Positions 7,137 to 15,059 are shown, numbered from the stretch's first letter. The stretch is 19,880 nt of DNA from Firmicutes bacterium CAG:170 (GCA_000436735.1 FR887124.1:1-19880); one strand, 5' to 3'. Notes: generated by a model from the letters alone, not told the origin. Program-made: numbers and translations.

Positions 7137-7165
7137 AGGGGGCGAGCATCCGCTCGCCCCTTCCT
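7137..7165 (+). terminator. GC-rich intercistronic hairpin after the binding-protein gene
   Basis: A perfect 9-bp stem (7139-7147 with 7152-7160) with an ATCC loop, extendable by two weaker pairs, followed by TTCCTC rather than a T-run. It probably acts as a leaky terminator or as a 3' stabiliser of the binding-protein message, allowing excess of the binding protein over the permeases. Confidence 0.55.
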
Positions 7166-7201
7166 CTATAGAAGGAAGCTCTGAATCGATACCCGGCAAA
7201 T

Positions 7202-7252
7202 AAAATATCCCAGTCGGCTGCCCGGACGCCGGGCTGCGGACTGAGGTATTTT
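7202..7252. terminator. Long imperfect hairpin between binding protein and permease genes
   Basis: 24-nt arms (7202-7225 with 7229-7252) around a 3-nt loop, with about four non-Watson-Crick positions. AAAATA begins the left arm and TATTTT ends the right arm, the usual look of a bidirectional intrinsic terminator. It lies 35 nt before the permease start. It is the second stem-loop in the 184-nt spacer, so permease expression is probably reduced relative to the binding protein. No separate promoter was identified between it and the permease. Confidence 0.55.
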
Positions 7253-7287
7253 AGAAAAACGAGAATCAATTATAAGGAGAGAGGATT

Positions 7288-8202
7288 ATGAAGGTACGAA
7301 AAAGAAAGCCGGATGCCGCGGCGCTCAACTCCCGGCTCATTCGGCGACCGATCCAGCGCTGGTGCTGGCTGTTCCTGCTGCCGACGTTTGCAGCATTCTG
7401 TGTGGGCTTCCTGTATCCCTTCCTGAAGGGCTTCTTCCTGTCCTTCTGCAAGTTCAAGACGACGACCAAATGGACGTGGATCGGACTGAAGAACTACGCG
7501 AAGATCTTCCAGGACGAGAGCTTCCTCCATGCGTTCTGGTTTACGGCGCTGTTCGCGGTCGTGTCGCTGGCAATCATCAACATCCTTGCCTTCGCAGTGG
7601 CCTATGCGCTGACGCGCGGGATCAAGGGCTCCAACCTGTTCCGGACGGTGTTCTTTATGCCGAACCTGATCGGCGGCATCGTGCTGGGCTATATCTGGCT
7701 GATGATTTTTGACGGCATCCTCAGCCATTACGACACGGCAGTTGTGCTGAACAGCAAGTTCGGCTTCTGGGGACTGATCATTCTGCTCTGCTGGCAGCAG
7801 ATCGGCTACATGATGATCATTTACATCGCGGGTCTCCAATCCATCCCGGAGGATATGATGGAGGCGGCAAAGATCGACGGCGCCAGCGGCTGGAAGTCGC
7901 TGTGGCACATCACCATCCCGAACGTCATGCCCTCCATCACCATCTGCACGTTCCTCTCGCTGACCAACGGCTTCAAGCTTTATGACCAGAACCTTGCGCT
8001 GACCGGCGGCGAGCCATATGTCCAGCTGACGGACGGCAATGTCATTAAAACGACGGAGATGCTGGCGCTCAACATCGTCTCCTCCAACACGAGCAATACC
8101 AAGGGCCCCGGACAGGCGAAGGCCGTCGTGTTCTTCATTCTGGTCGGCATTATTGGCATTGCGCAGCTCATTGCGACCAGAAAGAAGGAGGTGCAGCAGT
8201 AA
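7288..8202 (+). CDS. Sugar ABC transporter permease (MalF/LacF-like, COG1175)
   Basis: A 304-residue inner-membrane channel subunit of a CUT1-type sugar importer. An N-terminal cytoplasmic tail rich in Lys/Arg precedes about six membrane helices: about 26-52, 82-108, 118-140, 158-182, 213-230 and 277-296. The EAA loop that docks the ATPase is at 192-211 (EAAKIDGASGW followed by KSLWHITIP). AAGGAG at 7274-7279 lies 8 nt before the ATG. The stop codon overlaps the next gene's start (TAATG), so the two permeases are translationally coupled, as expected for a heterodimer. Substrate is inferred from the malQ/glgP context, not from the permease itself. Confidence 0.94.
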   Translation: MKVRKRKPDAAALNSRLIRRPIQRWCWLFLLPTFAAFCVGFLYPFLKGFFLSFCKFKTTTKWTWIGLKNYAKIFQDESFLHAFWFTALFAVVSLAIINILAFAVAYALTRGIKGSNLFRTVFFMPNLIGGIVLGYIWLMIFDGILSHYDTAVVLNSKFGFWGLIILLCWQQIGYMMIIYIAGLQSIPEDMMEAAKIDGASGWKSLWHITIPNVMPSITICTFLSLTNGFKLYDQNLALTGGEPYVQLTDGNVIKTTEMLALNIVSSNTSNTKGPGQAKAVVFFILVGIIGIAQLIATRKKEVQQ

Positions 8203-9068
8203 TGGCAAAGTCAAAGACGTCTTCCTTCCATGCGGAGAAACGGGCAAATAATATCCTGACGGCGTTCTTCGTGCTGCTTTCCATCGCGTATCTCTATCCG
8301 ATCTTCGTTGTGCTGGTGAACTCCTTCAAGTCCAACGCGGCCATCAACACCGATACCTTTGCCCTGCCCAATGCGGGTACCTTCATGGGCTTCCAGAACT
8401 ATATCAAGGGCATGACCTTCGGCAACTATCCCTTCTACCGCTCTGTGGAATACAGCGTGGTGATCACGGTTTTGTCTGTGGCGCTCATTCTGCTCTGCAC
8501 GTCGATGGCGGCATGGTACATCTCCCGCGTGGGAAGCACCATCTGCAAGATCGTATACTTCATGTTCGTGTTCTCCATGATCGTCCCGTTCCAGATGGTC
8601 ATGTTCACGCTTTCCAAGACGGCGGATACGCTCAAGCTCAATACCCCGTGGACCATCCCGGTCATTTATCTGGGCTTCGGCGCGGGACTTGCGGTGTTTA
8701 TGTTCTCCGGCTTCGTCAAATCGATCCCGCTTGAGATCGAGGAGGCAGCCGCGATCGACGGCTGCGGCCCGGTGCGGACGTATTTCTCCGTCGTGATGCC
8801 GATGCTCAAGCCGACGCTTGTCTCGGTCGGCGTGCTGGAGATCATGTGGGTCTGGAACGACTATCTGCTGCCGTATCTGGTGCTTGACCGGACGCAGTAT
8901 ATGACCATCCCCATCCACATCCAGTACCTTAAGGGCAGCTACGGAACGATCGACATGGGCGCAACAATGGCGCTGATCCTGCTTGCCATCATCCCGGTCG
9001 TCGTGTTCTATCTCTGCTGCCAGAAGTATATCATCAAGGGTGTTGCCGCCGGCGCTGTAAAGGGATAA
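8202..9068 (+). CDS. Sugar ABC transporter permease (MalG/LacG-like, COG0395)
   Basis: A 288-residue second permease subunit. Six membrane helices are visible: about 17-41, 84-108, 115-138, 150-172, 204-226 and 253-273. The EAA motif lies at 181-200 (EAAAIDGCGPVR to VVMP), and the following VWNDYLLPYLVL is typical of COG0395 members. The start shares one base with the stop of the preceding permease (TAATG), and a strong AAGGAGG lies just upstream inside that gene. No ATP-binding subunit follows: the next gene is a LacI regulator. A shared MsmX/UgpC-type ATPase encoded elsewhere would be required, which is common for Firmicute sugar importers. Confidence 0.94.
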   Translation: MAKSKTSSFHAEKRANNILTAFFVLLSIAYLYPIFVVLVNSFKSNAAINTDTFALPNAGTFMGFQNYIKGMTFGNYPFYRSVEYSVVITVLSVALILLCTSMAAWYISRVGSTICKIVYFMFVFSMIVPFQMVMFTLSKTADTLKLNTPWTIPVIYLGFGAGLAVFMFSGFVKSIPLEIEEAAAIDGCGPVRTYFSVVMPMLKPTLVSVGVLEIMWVWNDYLLPYLVLDRTQYMTIPIHIQYLKGSYGTIDMGATMALILLAIIPVVVFYLCCQKYIIKGVAAGAVKG

Positions 9069-9105
9069 CATATTTTGTAGATTTTCCGGAAGCGAGGCAG
9101 ACCCC

Positions 9106-10119
9106 ATGACCATCAAAGACCTATCCAGAGAGACCGGCTATTCCGTTGGGACCATTTCGCGCGTGCTCAACGACCAGCCGAACGTGAGCGAGAAGGCGAG
9201 AAAGGCCATTCTTGCCATTGTTGAGGAGCGCGGCTTTCAGCTCAACGCCAACGCGAAGAACCTCAAGCAGCAGCGCAGCAACTGCATTGCCGCCGTGGTC
9301 AAGGGAACGTCCAACGAGATGTTTGCGACGCTCGTGGAGCGGCTTCAGGCGTTGTTCGCGTCAGCGGCGCATCCGCTGATCGTCGATTTCATTGACGAGG
9401 ACGACAACGAGGTCAAGCGCGCGGTGCAGCTGTGTCTGGAGCGCAAGCCTATGGGGCTGATGTTCCTCGGCGCGAATAACTGCAATTTTCTGGCGGATTT
9501 TGATAAGATCCAGATCCCGACCGTCGTCGTCACCAATGACGCCTCCCATCTGCCGTTTGAGAATCTCTCCAGCGTCACGACCGACGACTGCAAGGGCGCG
9601 GCCTGCGCGGTGGAGTACCTGCTCAAGGCCGGCCACCGCAGCATCGCGGTGATCGGCGGCGACCGCTCCATCTCCGATACGAGCGCGCTGCGCTGCCGGG
9701 GCTGCATGGAGGCGTTTGAGCGCTGCGGCGTGCCGTTTGACGAGGCGCGGATGTATCACACCGGCCGGTATAACTACGAAAGCGGCTATACCGGGATGCA
9801 GGAGATATTGAAGAACACGCCGGAGGTCACGGCGGTCTTTGCGATGGCGGACGTGATCGCCATCGGCGCCATCCGCGCCGCCTGCGATGCGGGCAAGCGC
9901 GTCCCGGAGGATATCTCCGTGATCGGCTACGACGGACTTAAGGTCGGCGATTACTACTGTCCGAAGCTGTCCACCATTGCGCAGTCGCTGGACCGTATCG
10001 CGCTGCGCAGCTTTGAGATCATAATGGCCTGCGTGGAAAACGGTGCGCAGGCAAGGCATATTACCGTACCGTTTACGCTTTCGTGTAAGCAAAGCGTGCG
10101 AAACCTGCTGAAAGAGTGA
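9106..10119 (+). CDS. LacI-family transcriptional regulator
   Basis: A 337-residue repressor-type protein. The N-terminal LacI helix-turn-helix (residues 2-21, TIKDLSRETGYSVGTISRVL) is followed by NDQPNVSEKAR and a hinge region near 47-55 (LNANAKNL). A periplasmic-binding-protein-like sugar-sensing domain runs from about 60 to the end, with GHRSIAVIGGD, AVFAMADVIAIGAI and PEDISVIGYDGLKVGDYYCPKLSTI as family blocks. GAGG at 9094-9097 lies 8 nt before the ATG. It sits 37 nt after the permease gene and 7 nt before malQ, so it appears to be part of the operon it likely controls. The palindrome at 5665-5690 is the obvious candidate operator, giving negative autoregulation with a sugar as inducer. 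The inducer is unknown. Confidence 0.92.
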   Translation: MTIKDLSRETGYSVGTISRVLNDQPNVSEKARKAILAIVEERGFQLNANAKNLKQQRSNCIAAVVKGTSNEMFATLVERLQALFASAAHPLIVDFIDEDDNEVKRAVQLCLERKPMGLMFLGANNCNFLADFDKIQIPTVVVTNDASHLPFENLSSVTTDDCKGAACAVEYLLKAGHRSIAVIGGDRSISDTSALRCRGCMEAFERCGVPFDEARMYHTGRYNYESGYTGMQEILKNTPEVTAVFAMADVIAIGAIRAACDAGKRVPEDISVIGYDGLKVGDYYCPKLSTIAQSLDRIALRSFEIIMACVENGAQARHITVPFTLSCKQSVRNLLKE

Positions 10120-10126
10120 AAGCAAA

Positions 10127-11608
10127 ATGAAAAGAAGCAGCGGCATCCTGATGCATATTTCCTCCCTCCCGTCGGCCTATGGCATCGGCAATCTGGGCAG
10201 GGAAGCGTATGCGTTCATTGATTTTCTGAAAAAAGCAAACCAGAGCTATTGGCAGATCCTTCCCATCTGCCCGCCGGGCTACGGCGACTCGCCGTATCAG
10301 GCGTTTTCCACCTTTGCCGGGAACCCCTATTTCATCGACCCGGATGATCTGGTGGAAAAGGGATGGCTGACGCAGGAGGAGCTTGCGCAGTACAGCTGGG
10401 GGGAACGGCCCGATCAGGTCGATTTCCGCCGGATGTACGAGCACCGCACCCGCCTGCTGCATACGGCCTTCTGCCACTTCCGGCATGACCCGCCGGCGGA
10501 TTTTGAGGCGTATGTGGAGCAGGAGGGCTGGTGGCTGCGCGAGTACGCGCTGTTCATGGCCGTCAAGGGCTATTACAACGACGGCCCGTGGACGCAGTGG
10601 CCGCTCGACATCCGTCTGCACCAGCCGGAGGCCATGCGCGAGTATGGCGAACACCTGCGCGACGACGTGGAATACCAGTATTTCGTCCAGTATGTGTTCA
10701 GCAGGCAGTGGAACGCGCTGCGCGCCTACGCGCGGGAGCAGGGCATCCGCATCATCGGCGACGTGCCGATCTATGTGCCGCTGGACTCGGCGGACGTGTG
10801 GGCAAATCCGGAGAACTTCCAGCTCACGCGCACGCGCCGTCCGCGCTGCGTGGCGGGCTGCCCGCCCGACGGCTTCAGCGCCAACGGCCAGTATTGGGGC
10901 AACCCGATCTATGATTGGGGCAAGATGGAGCGCGACGGCTACGACTGGTGGCTCAAGCGCATCGGCGCGGCGGGACGGGCCTTCGATGTTGTGCGCATCG
11001 ATCATTTCCGGGGCCTGTCCAGCTATTGGAGCATTCCCGCCGGAAACCGTACCGCGCGCTGCGGCAAATGGGTCGAAGGCCCGGGCATGAAGCTCGTCGG
11101 CGCGATCAAAAAAGCCTATCCGCAGATCGATTTCATTGCGGAGGATCTCGGCTTCCTGACGCCGGAGGTCCGCCAGCTGGTGGAGGAATCCGGCTTCCCC
11201 GGCATGAAGGTGCTGGAGTTTGCGTTCGATCCGCGCGAGCCGAGCAACTACCTGCCGCACAATTACGACCGCAACTGCATTTGCTATACCGGGACGCATG
11301 ACAACGAGACGCTGTATCAGTGGGTCGCGGGACTCTCGCCAGAAAGCGACGCCTACGCCCGCGAGTATCTGCACATCGGGCCGGACGACGATCTGGCACA
11401 GGCGATCATCCACGCCGGAATGGACTCGAAGGCGGATCTGTTCGTCGCGCAGATGCAGGACTATCTGAGACTCGGCGCGGAGGCCCGGATGAACGAGCCG
11501 GGCACGCTCAAGGTCGAAAACTGGCGCTGGCGTGCGGAGCGCGCACAGCTGACAGACAGACTGGCAGAGGAAATCGCGGACTTGACAAATGCAGCCGGGC
11601 GCGTATAA
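10127..11608 (+). CDS. malQ: 4-alpha-glucanotransferase (amylomaltase, GH77)
   Basis: A 493-residue cytoplasmic enzyme that transfers alpha-1,4-glucan segments between maltodextrins, releasing glucose and making longer chains for phosphorylase. GH77 motifs are complete: QILPICPPGYGDSPYQ near 43-58, VAGCPPDGFSANGQYWGNP at 242-260, nucleophile D292 in VRIDHFRG, acid/base E339 in AEDLG and transition-state stabiliser D392 in TGTHDNET. Length equals the usual 490-500 of the short amylomaltase type. The ATG at 10127 is 7 nt after the LacI stop, with only a weak purine-rich site (AAAGAG at 10111-10116), so translation may depend on coupling with the regulator gene. Its 3' end contains the glgP promoter. 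It works with GlgP in alpha-glucan breakdown. Confidence 0.96.
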   Translation: MKRSSGILMHISSLPSAYGIGNLGREAYAFIDFLKKANQSYWQILPICPPGYGDSPYQAFSTFAGNPYFIDPDDLVEKGWLTQEELAQYSWGERPDQVDFRRMYEHRTRLLHTAFCHFRHDPPADFEAYVEQEGWWLREYALFMAVKGYYNDGPWTQWPLDIRLHQPEAMREYGEHLRDDVEYQYFVQYVFSRQWNALRAYAREQGIRIIGDVPIYVPLDSADVWANPENFQLTRTRRPRCVAGCPPDGFSANGQYWGNPIYDWGKMERDGYDWWLKRIGAAGRAFDVVRIDHFRGLSSYWSIPAGNRTARCGKWVEGPGMKLVGAIKKAYPQIDFIAEDLGFLTPEVRQLVEESGFPGMKVLEFAFDPREPSNYLPHNYDRNCICYTGTHDNETLYQWVAGLSPESDAYAREYLHIGPDDDLAQAIIHAGMDSKADLFVAQMQDYLRLGAEARMNEPGTLKVENWRWRAERAQLTDRLAEEIADLTNAAGRV

Positions 11609-11609
11609 T
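11582..11609 (+). promoter_or_regulatory. Consensus sigma-A promoter for glgP, inside malQ
   Basis: Perfect TTGACA at 11582-11587, a 16-bp spacer and perfect TATAAT at 11604-11609. The -10 box contains the malQ stop codon TAA (11606-11608). The predicted start is near 11616, giving a leader of about 118 nt before glgP. Confidence 0.88.
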
Positions 11610-11613
11610 GTTC

Positions 11614-11626
11614 CGGTAAAATACCG
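11614..11626 (+). other. Small hairpin at the predicted 5' end of the glgP transcript
   Basis: CGGTA-AAA-TACCG, a perfect 5-bp stem at or next to the predicted transcription start. A 5'-end stem of this kind can protect mRNA from decay; the role is inferred. Confidence 0.4.
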
Positions 11627-11672
11627 AAACTGTTCTATAGCGCACGCAGGCGAAAGCAGAAATTGCAAAAAG

Positions 11673-11702
11673 CGATACCCGTGCGTTCACGGGTATCGTT
11701 TT
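11673..11702 (+). terminator. Intrinsic terminator or attenuator in the glgP leader
   Basis: A perfect 11-bp stem (11673-11683 with 11688-11698), CGTT loop and four T's (11699-11702). It lies downstream of the glgP promoter and 20 nt before the glgP ribosome site. It could end malQ read-through, and since it is also in the glgP leader it could attenuate glgP. No obvious competing antiterminator stem was found. The T-tract is short, so termination is probably partial. Confidence 0.65.
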
Positions 11703-11734
11703 CCATATCCGAGTGTTTTATAAGGAGTGCTTAT

Positions 11735-14068
11735 ATGAGTTATCACGTTAAACGAATCGTCCAGCAGACCGAGGCCATGCTCAAGCTGCGCCACGACGAA
11801 ACGCTTCAGGAGACCACGCCCGAGCGCCTGCATGAGTGCCTCGGCACGGTGCTGATGATGGAGTGCAACGAGAACTGGACGGAGACGAAGAAGCGTCAGG
11901 CCGAGGGCCGCCGCGCGTTCTACTTCTCCGCCGAGTATCTGGTCGGACGGCTGGTATTCAGCAATCTTCTGAACATGGGCATTCTCGACGAGGTCAAAAA
12001 GGCCTTCCTCGAGAAGGGCGTGGACATCGGCTGCATGGAAGAGATCGAGGACGCCGCACTTGGCAACGGCGGTCTTGGACGGCTTGCCGCCTGCTTTCTC
12101 GACAGTGCCGCGACCTGTGATCTGCCGCTGACGGGCTACGGCCTGCGCTACCGCTTCGGCCTGTTCAAGCAGTCGTTTGAGCACGGCAGCCAGCGCGAGA
12201 ACGCCGACGACTGGACGAAGTACGGTGACCCGTGGAGCCACCGGCGCGATAAGCTCGCGGTCAAGGTGGATTTTGCCGACCAGACGGTCATCGCCGTGCC
12301 GTATGACATGCCGGTCATCGGCTACGGAACGGATACGATCGATACGCTCCGCCTCTGGCAGTGCGAGGCCGAAAAGGAGCTGGATTTCGACGCCTTCAAC
12401 GCGCAGAATTACGCCAAGGCGCTGGAAAAGAAGAACAAGGCCGAGGACATCACCCGCGTCCTGTATCCGAACGACTCGACATGGGAGGGCAAGCGCCTGC
12501 GCATCAAGCAGCAGTACGTCCTGTCCAGCGCGTCGCTTCAGGATATTCTGCGCGACTTCCGCGCTGCGCACGGCAACGACTACTACCGTCTGCATGAGTT
12601 CACGGCCATCCAGCTCAACGATACGCATCCGGCCATGTCCATCCCGGAGCTGATCCGCCTGCTGATGCTCGAGGGCATGGACTTTGAGGCGGCGTTCGAG
12701 GTCGCTTCGCATGTGTTCTCCTACACCAACCACACCGTCATGGTCGAGGCGCTGGAAAAGTGGGATATGGAGCTGCTGCGCTCTGTCGTGCCGGAGCTTT
12801 GCGAGGTCATCGAGAAGATCGACGCCCGCCTCAAGCACGAATTCCCCGGCTCCGGCCTTGCGATCATCAAGGACGGCAGCGCCAATATGGCGAATATGTC
12901 CGTCTATGTGTCCACCGCCGTCAACGGCGTGGCCCGCATCCACACGGAGATCCTGAAAAACGACCTGTTCAAGGACTGGTACGCCGTCTATCCCGAGCGC
13001 TTCCAGAACAAGACCAACGGCATCACGCCGCGCCGCTGGCTGGGCCTCAGCAACCCGGAGCTTTGCGGCCTGATCGAAAGCCGGATCGGCGAAGGCTTCC
13101 TGACCGATCTCGACCGTCTGGCGCAGCTCAAGCCCATGATCGACGATATGACCGTCAAGCAGTTCAACGCCATCAAGCTGGAAAAGAAGAAGCAGCTCTG
13201 CAAGGTCATTTCCGAGCTGGAGGGCGTCGAGCTTGACCCGACGTTTATCTTTGACGTGCAGGTCAAGCGCCTGCACGAGTACAAGCGGCAGCTGATGAAT
13301 GCGCTGTCCATAATGGATATCTACTTCGGTCTCAAGGACGGCACGCTTAAGGACTTCACGCCGACCGTCTGCATTTTCGGCGCGAAGGCCGCGCCCGGAT
13401 ACCGCCGCGCAAAGGCCATCATCCGCTATATCAACCGCATCGCCGAGCTGATCAACAACGATCCCGACGTGAGCGGCAAGCTGAAGGTCGTGTTCGTGCA
13501 GAACTACAACTGCTCTTACGCCGAGCACATCATCCCGGCGGCAGATATCTCCGAGCAGATCTCCCCGGCCGGAACGGAGGCCTCCGGCACCGGCAACATG
13601 AAGCTGATGCTGAATGGCGCGGTTACGCTGGGCACGATGGACGGCGCGAACGTCGAGATCGTCGAGCAGGCGGGCATGGAGAACAATTATATCTTCGGTG
13701 CAAAGGTCGAGGAGCTGAACGCCATCCGCGAGACGTACCGTTCGCGGGATATCTATGAAAAGAACCCGCGTATCTGCCGCGTGGTCGATACGCTGATCGA
13801 CGGTACGGTCGAGACGGACGCGGATCAGGAGGAGCTTTACACCGCGCTGCTGGACGGCGCGAGCTGGCACCGGCCCGATCACTACTTCGTCATGTACGAT
13901 TTCGAGAGCTACCAGAATGCGCGGCTTCAGGCGAACGCTGACTACCGCGACCGGCTGGCCTTCGGCAGAAAGTGCCTGATGAATACGGCCTCGGCGGGGA
14001 AATTCTCATCCGACCGCACCATCCGGCAGTATGCCGACGAGATCTGGCACATCAAGCCGGAAAGGTAA
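11735..14068 (+). CDS. glgP: Glycogen/maltodextrin (alpha-glucan) phosphorylase
   Basis: A 777-residue PLP-dependent GT35 phosphorylase that cleaves the non-reducing end of alpha-1,4-glucans with phosphate to give glucose-1-phosphate. The PLP lysine is K623 in EASGTGNMKLMLNG; GNGGLGRLAACF (110-121), QLNDTHPAM (293-301), NGITPRRWL and KRLHEYKRQLMN (511-522) are all family blocks. Slightly shorter than E. coli GlgP (about 815) but complete at both ends. The frame is open back to 11663, but ATG 11735 is preferred because AAGGAG at 11722-11727 lies 7 nt upstream; the upstream frame would run through the leader hairpin. It is preceded by its own consensus promoter and possible attenuator and followed by a strong terminator. 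It is functionally paired with MalQ. Whether it acts on stored glycogen or imported dextrin cannot be read from sequence. Confidence 0.96.
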   Translation: MSYHVKRIVQQTEAMLKLRHDETLQETTPERLHECLGTVLMMECNENWTETKKRQAEGRRAFYFSAEYLVGRLVFSNLLNMGILDEVKKAFLEKGVDIGCMEEIEDAALGNGGLGRLAACFLDSAATCDLPLTGYGLRYRFGLFKQSFEHGSQRENADDWTKYGDPWSHRRDKLAVKVDFADQTVIAVPYDMPVIGYGTDTIDTLRLWQCEAEKELDFDAFNAQNYAKALEKKNKAEDITRVLYPNDSTWEGKRLRIKQQYVLSSASLQDILRDFRAAHGNDYYRLHEFTAIQLNDTHPAMSIPELIRLLMLEGMDFEAAFEVASHVFSYTNHTVMVEALEKWDMELLRSVVPELCEVIEKIDARLKHEFPGSGLAIIKDGSANMANMSVYVSTAVNGVARIHTEILKNDLFKDWYAVYPERFQNKTNGITPRRWLGLSNPELCGLIESRIGEGFLTDLDRLAQLKPMIDDMTVKQFNAIKLEKKKQLCKVISELEGVELDPTFIFDVQVKRLHEYKRQLMNALSIMDIYFGLKDGTLKDFTPTVCIFGAKAAPGYRRAKAIIRYINRIAELINNDPDVSGKLKVVFVQNYNCSYAEHIIPAADISEQISPAGTEASGTGNMKLMLNGAVTLGTMDGANVEIVEQAGMENNYIFGAKVEELNAIRETYRSRDIYEKNPRICRVVDTLIDGTVETDADQEELYTALLDGASWHRPDHYFVMYDFESYQNARLQANADYRDRLAFGRKCLMNTASAGKFSSDRTIRQYADEIWHIKPER

Positions 14069-14141
14069 GCCGGGAAGGAGCGCCGCGACAGAGCGTGCGC
14101 CGGACCGTATGCAAAGGCCCGCATTTTGGCGTGGCTACAAC

Positions 14142-14175
14142 AAGGGGCTGTCTCTTAGTGAGACAGCCCCTTTTT
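14142..14175. terminator. Bidirectional terminator between glgP and the MerR gene
   Basis: A perfect 11-bp stem GGGGCTGTCTC/GAGACAGCCCC (14144-14154, 14160-14170) with loop TTAGT, extended by two A-T pairs and ending in five T's on the plus strand. The convergent MerR gene ends at 14200, so the same stem can serve it, although the minus-strand T-tract (TTGTTG) is weak. Nothing else was recognised in the 131-nt gap 14069-14199. Confidence 0.9.
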
Positions 14176-14199
14176 GGTGCTTCAGGAGCTTCTTGGCTG

Positions 14200-14979
14200 T
14201 TATTGCGAAAGAATGCGCACCTCCAAGCCGGTGATGTAGTTGTCGGGGTGACCTTCGCAGCACTGGTCGACAATGTTGGGCGTGATGACGCAGTCATCCA
14301 CAGGCAGATTTCGGCGCGCGGCTTCCTGGATTAGCTGGTCAATGGAATTCTGTATGGTCAGGTATGGTCCGTAATGATATCCGCAGAGATATTCCCCTGC
14401 CGGAATATACGCCACCGTCTGCTTTTCCGCGACATCCGACAGGCGATGCACCTCTATGGGCTGGTCATCATACAGATAAGCGCCGAACCATTTACGCACG
14501 CCCTGATAAAAGCCGATGGTTGGATAGAAGTAGAACAGCTCGTGCGTAAAGAGATTGATTTCCTCGCCAATGTGAAGATATGCCCGGCGGGGAAATGTGC
14601 GGGTATAAAACTTTCCGCGCTGGCTGACGGCCTGCTCCCGTTCGATGAACTCGACCTTTTGCTGGATAATCTGGATCATGGCGTTTAGTTCATCACTCTG
14701 GCGGCGCATTTGCTCCGCTTGCTCGGACAGCATTTGCAAATTATCGCGCAGACCGTTGCTGTGCAGGAATTCTTTAATCTGTGCCAGTGAATAGTCCAGC
14801 CGCCGCAGATATCGGATGGTAGCAAGCGGATAGACCTGATCGAAGTGATAAAAGCGGCGCCTGTTTTCGCTGTTTCGCACCTGCGGTACAAGCAGTCCTT
14901 TCGCGTCATAGTGGCGCAGCAGCTGCACATCCATGTCAAAAATATCCGCAAGCTCACCGATGGTCAAAAATTCTTTCAT
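14200..14979 (-). CDS. MerR-family regulator with GyrI/BmrR-like ligand-binding domain
   Basis: A 259-residue transcription regulator. Residues 1-70 form the MerR winged helix-turn-helix (FLTIGELADIFDMDVQLLRHYD, then GLL and RRFYHFDQV). Residues about 75-118 form the antiparallel coiled-coil dimerisation helix. Residues about 122-259 resemble the GyrI-like/BmrR effector domain, with YIPAGEYLCGYHYGPYLTI near 191-209 and an aromatic-rich stretch at 149-170. Such proteins bind small, often flat or aromatic molecules and switch a divergent promoter. Here the divergent genes encode amidohydrolases and a nucleobase transporter, so a purine ligand is plausible but unproven. The start at 14979 is the natural MerR N-terminus; a good Shine-Dalgarno site is lacking. 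It probably also represses itself. Confidence 0.9.
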   Translation of the reverse strand: MKEFLTIGELADIFDMDVQLLRHYDAKGLLVPQVRNSENRRRFYHFDQVYPLATIRYLRRLDYSLAQIKEFLHSNGLRDNLQMLSEQAEQMRRQSDELNAMIQIIQQKVEFIEREQAVSQRGKFYTRTFPRRAYLHIGEEINLFTHELFYFYPTIGFYQGVRKWFGAYLYDDQPIEVHRLSDVAEKQTVAYIPAGEYLCGYHYGPYLTIQNSIDQLIQEAARRNLPVDDCVITPNIVDQCCEGHPDNYITGLEVRILSQ

Positions 14980-15012
14980 AAAAACGCCACACTTTTCTGA
15001 AGAATATCAGTT

Positions 15013-15056
15013 CTATTTTGTGGGAACATCCGAAAATGGGCAAAAACACAAAATAG
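15013..15056. promoter_or_regulatory. 10-bp perfect inverted repeat in the divergent control region
   Basis: CTATTTTGTG (15013-15022) and CACAAAATAG (15047-15056) are exact inverted copies with a 24-nt spacer; the half-site centres are 34 nt apart, a little over three helical turns. It lies between the MerR gene and the amidohydrolase gene. It is a candidate operator, or a stem in a minus-strand leader; no T-tract makes it a terminator. Confidence 0.6.
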
Positions 15057-15059
15057 CCC

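Noticed and set aside
10075..10097. 7-bp inverted repeat (ACGCTTT/AAAGCGT) near the 3' end of the LacI gene, before malQ
   Set aside because: It lies within conserved coding sequence, has no LacI-type central CG symmetry and no promoter next to it, so it is not called an operator.
10073..11668. A 531-codon minus-strand open frame opposite malQ
   Set aside because: Same reason: malQ carries all GH77 catalytic motifs, and the antisense frame has no motif.
11687..13882. A 731-codon minus-strand open frame opposite glgP
   Set aside because: It fully overlaps glgP, whose motifs are unambiguous; the antisense product has a composition typical of mirrored codons and no recognisable domain.
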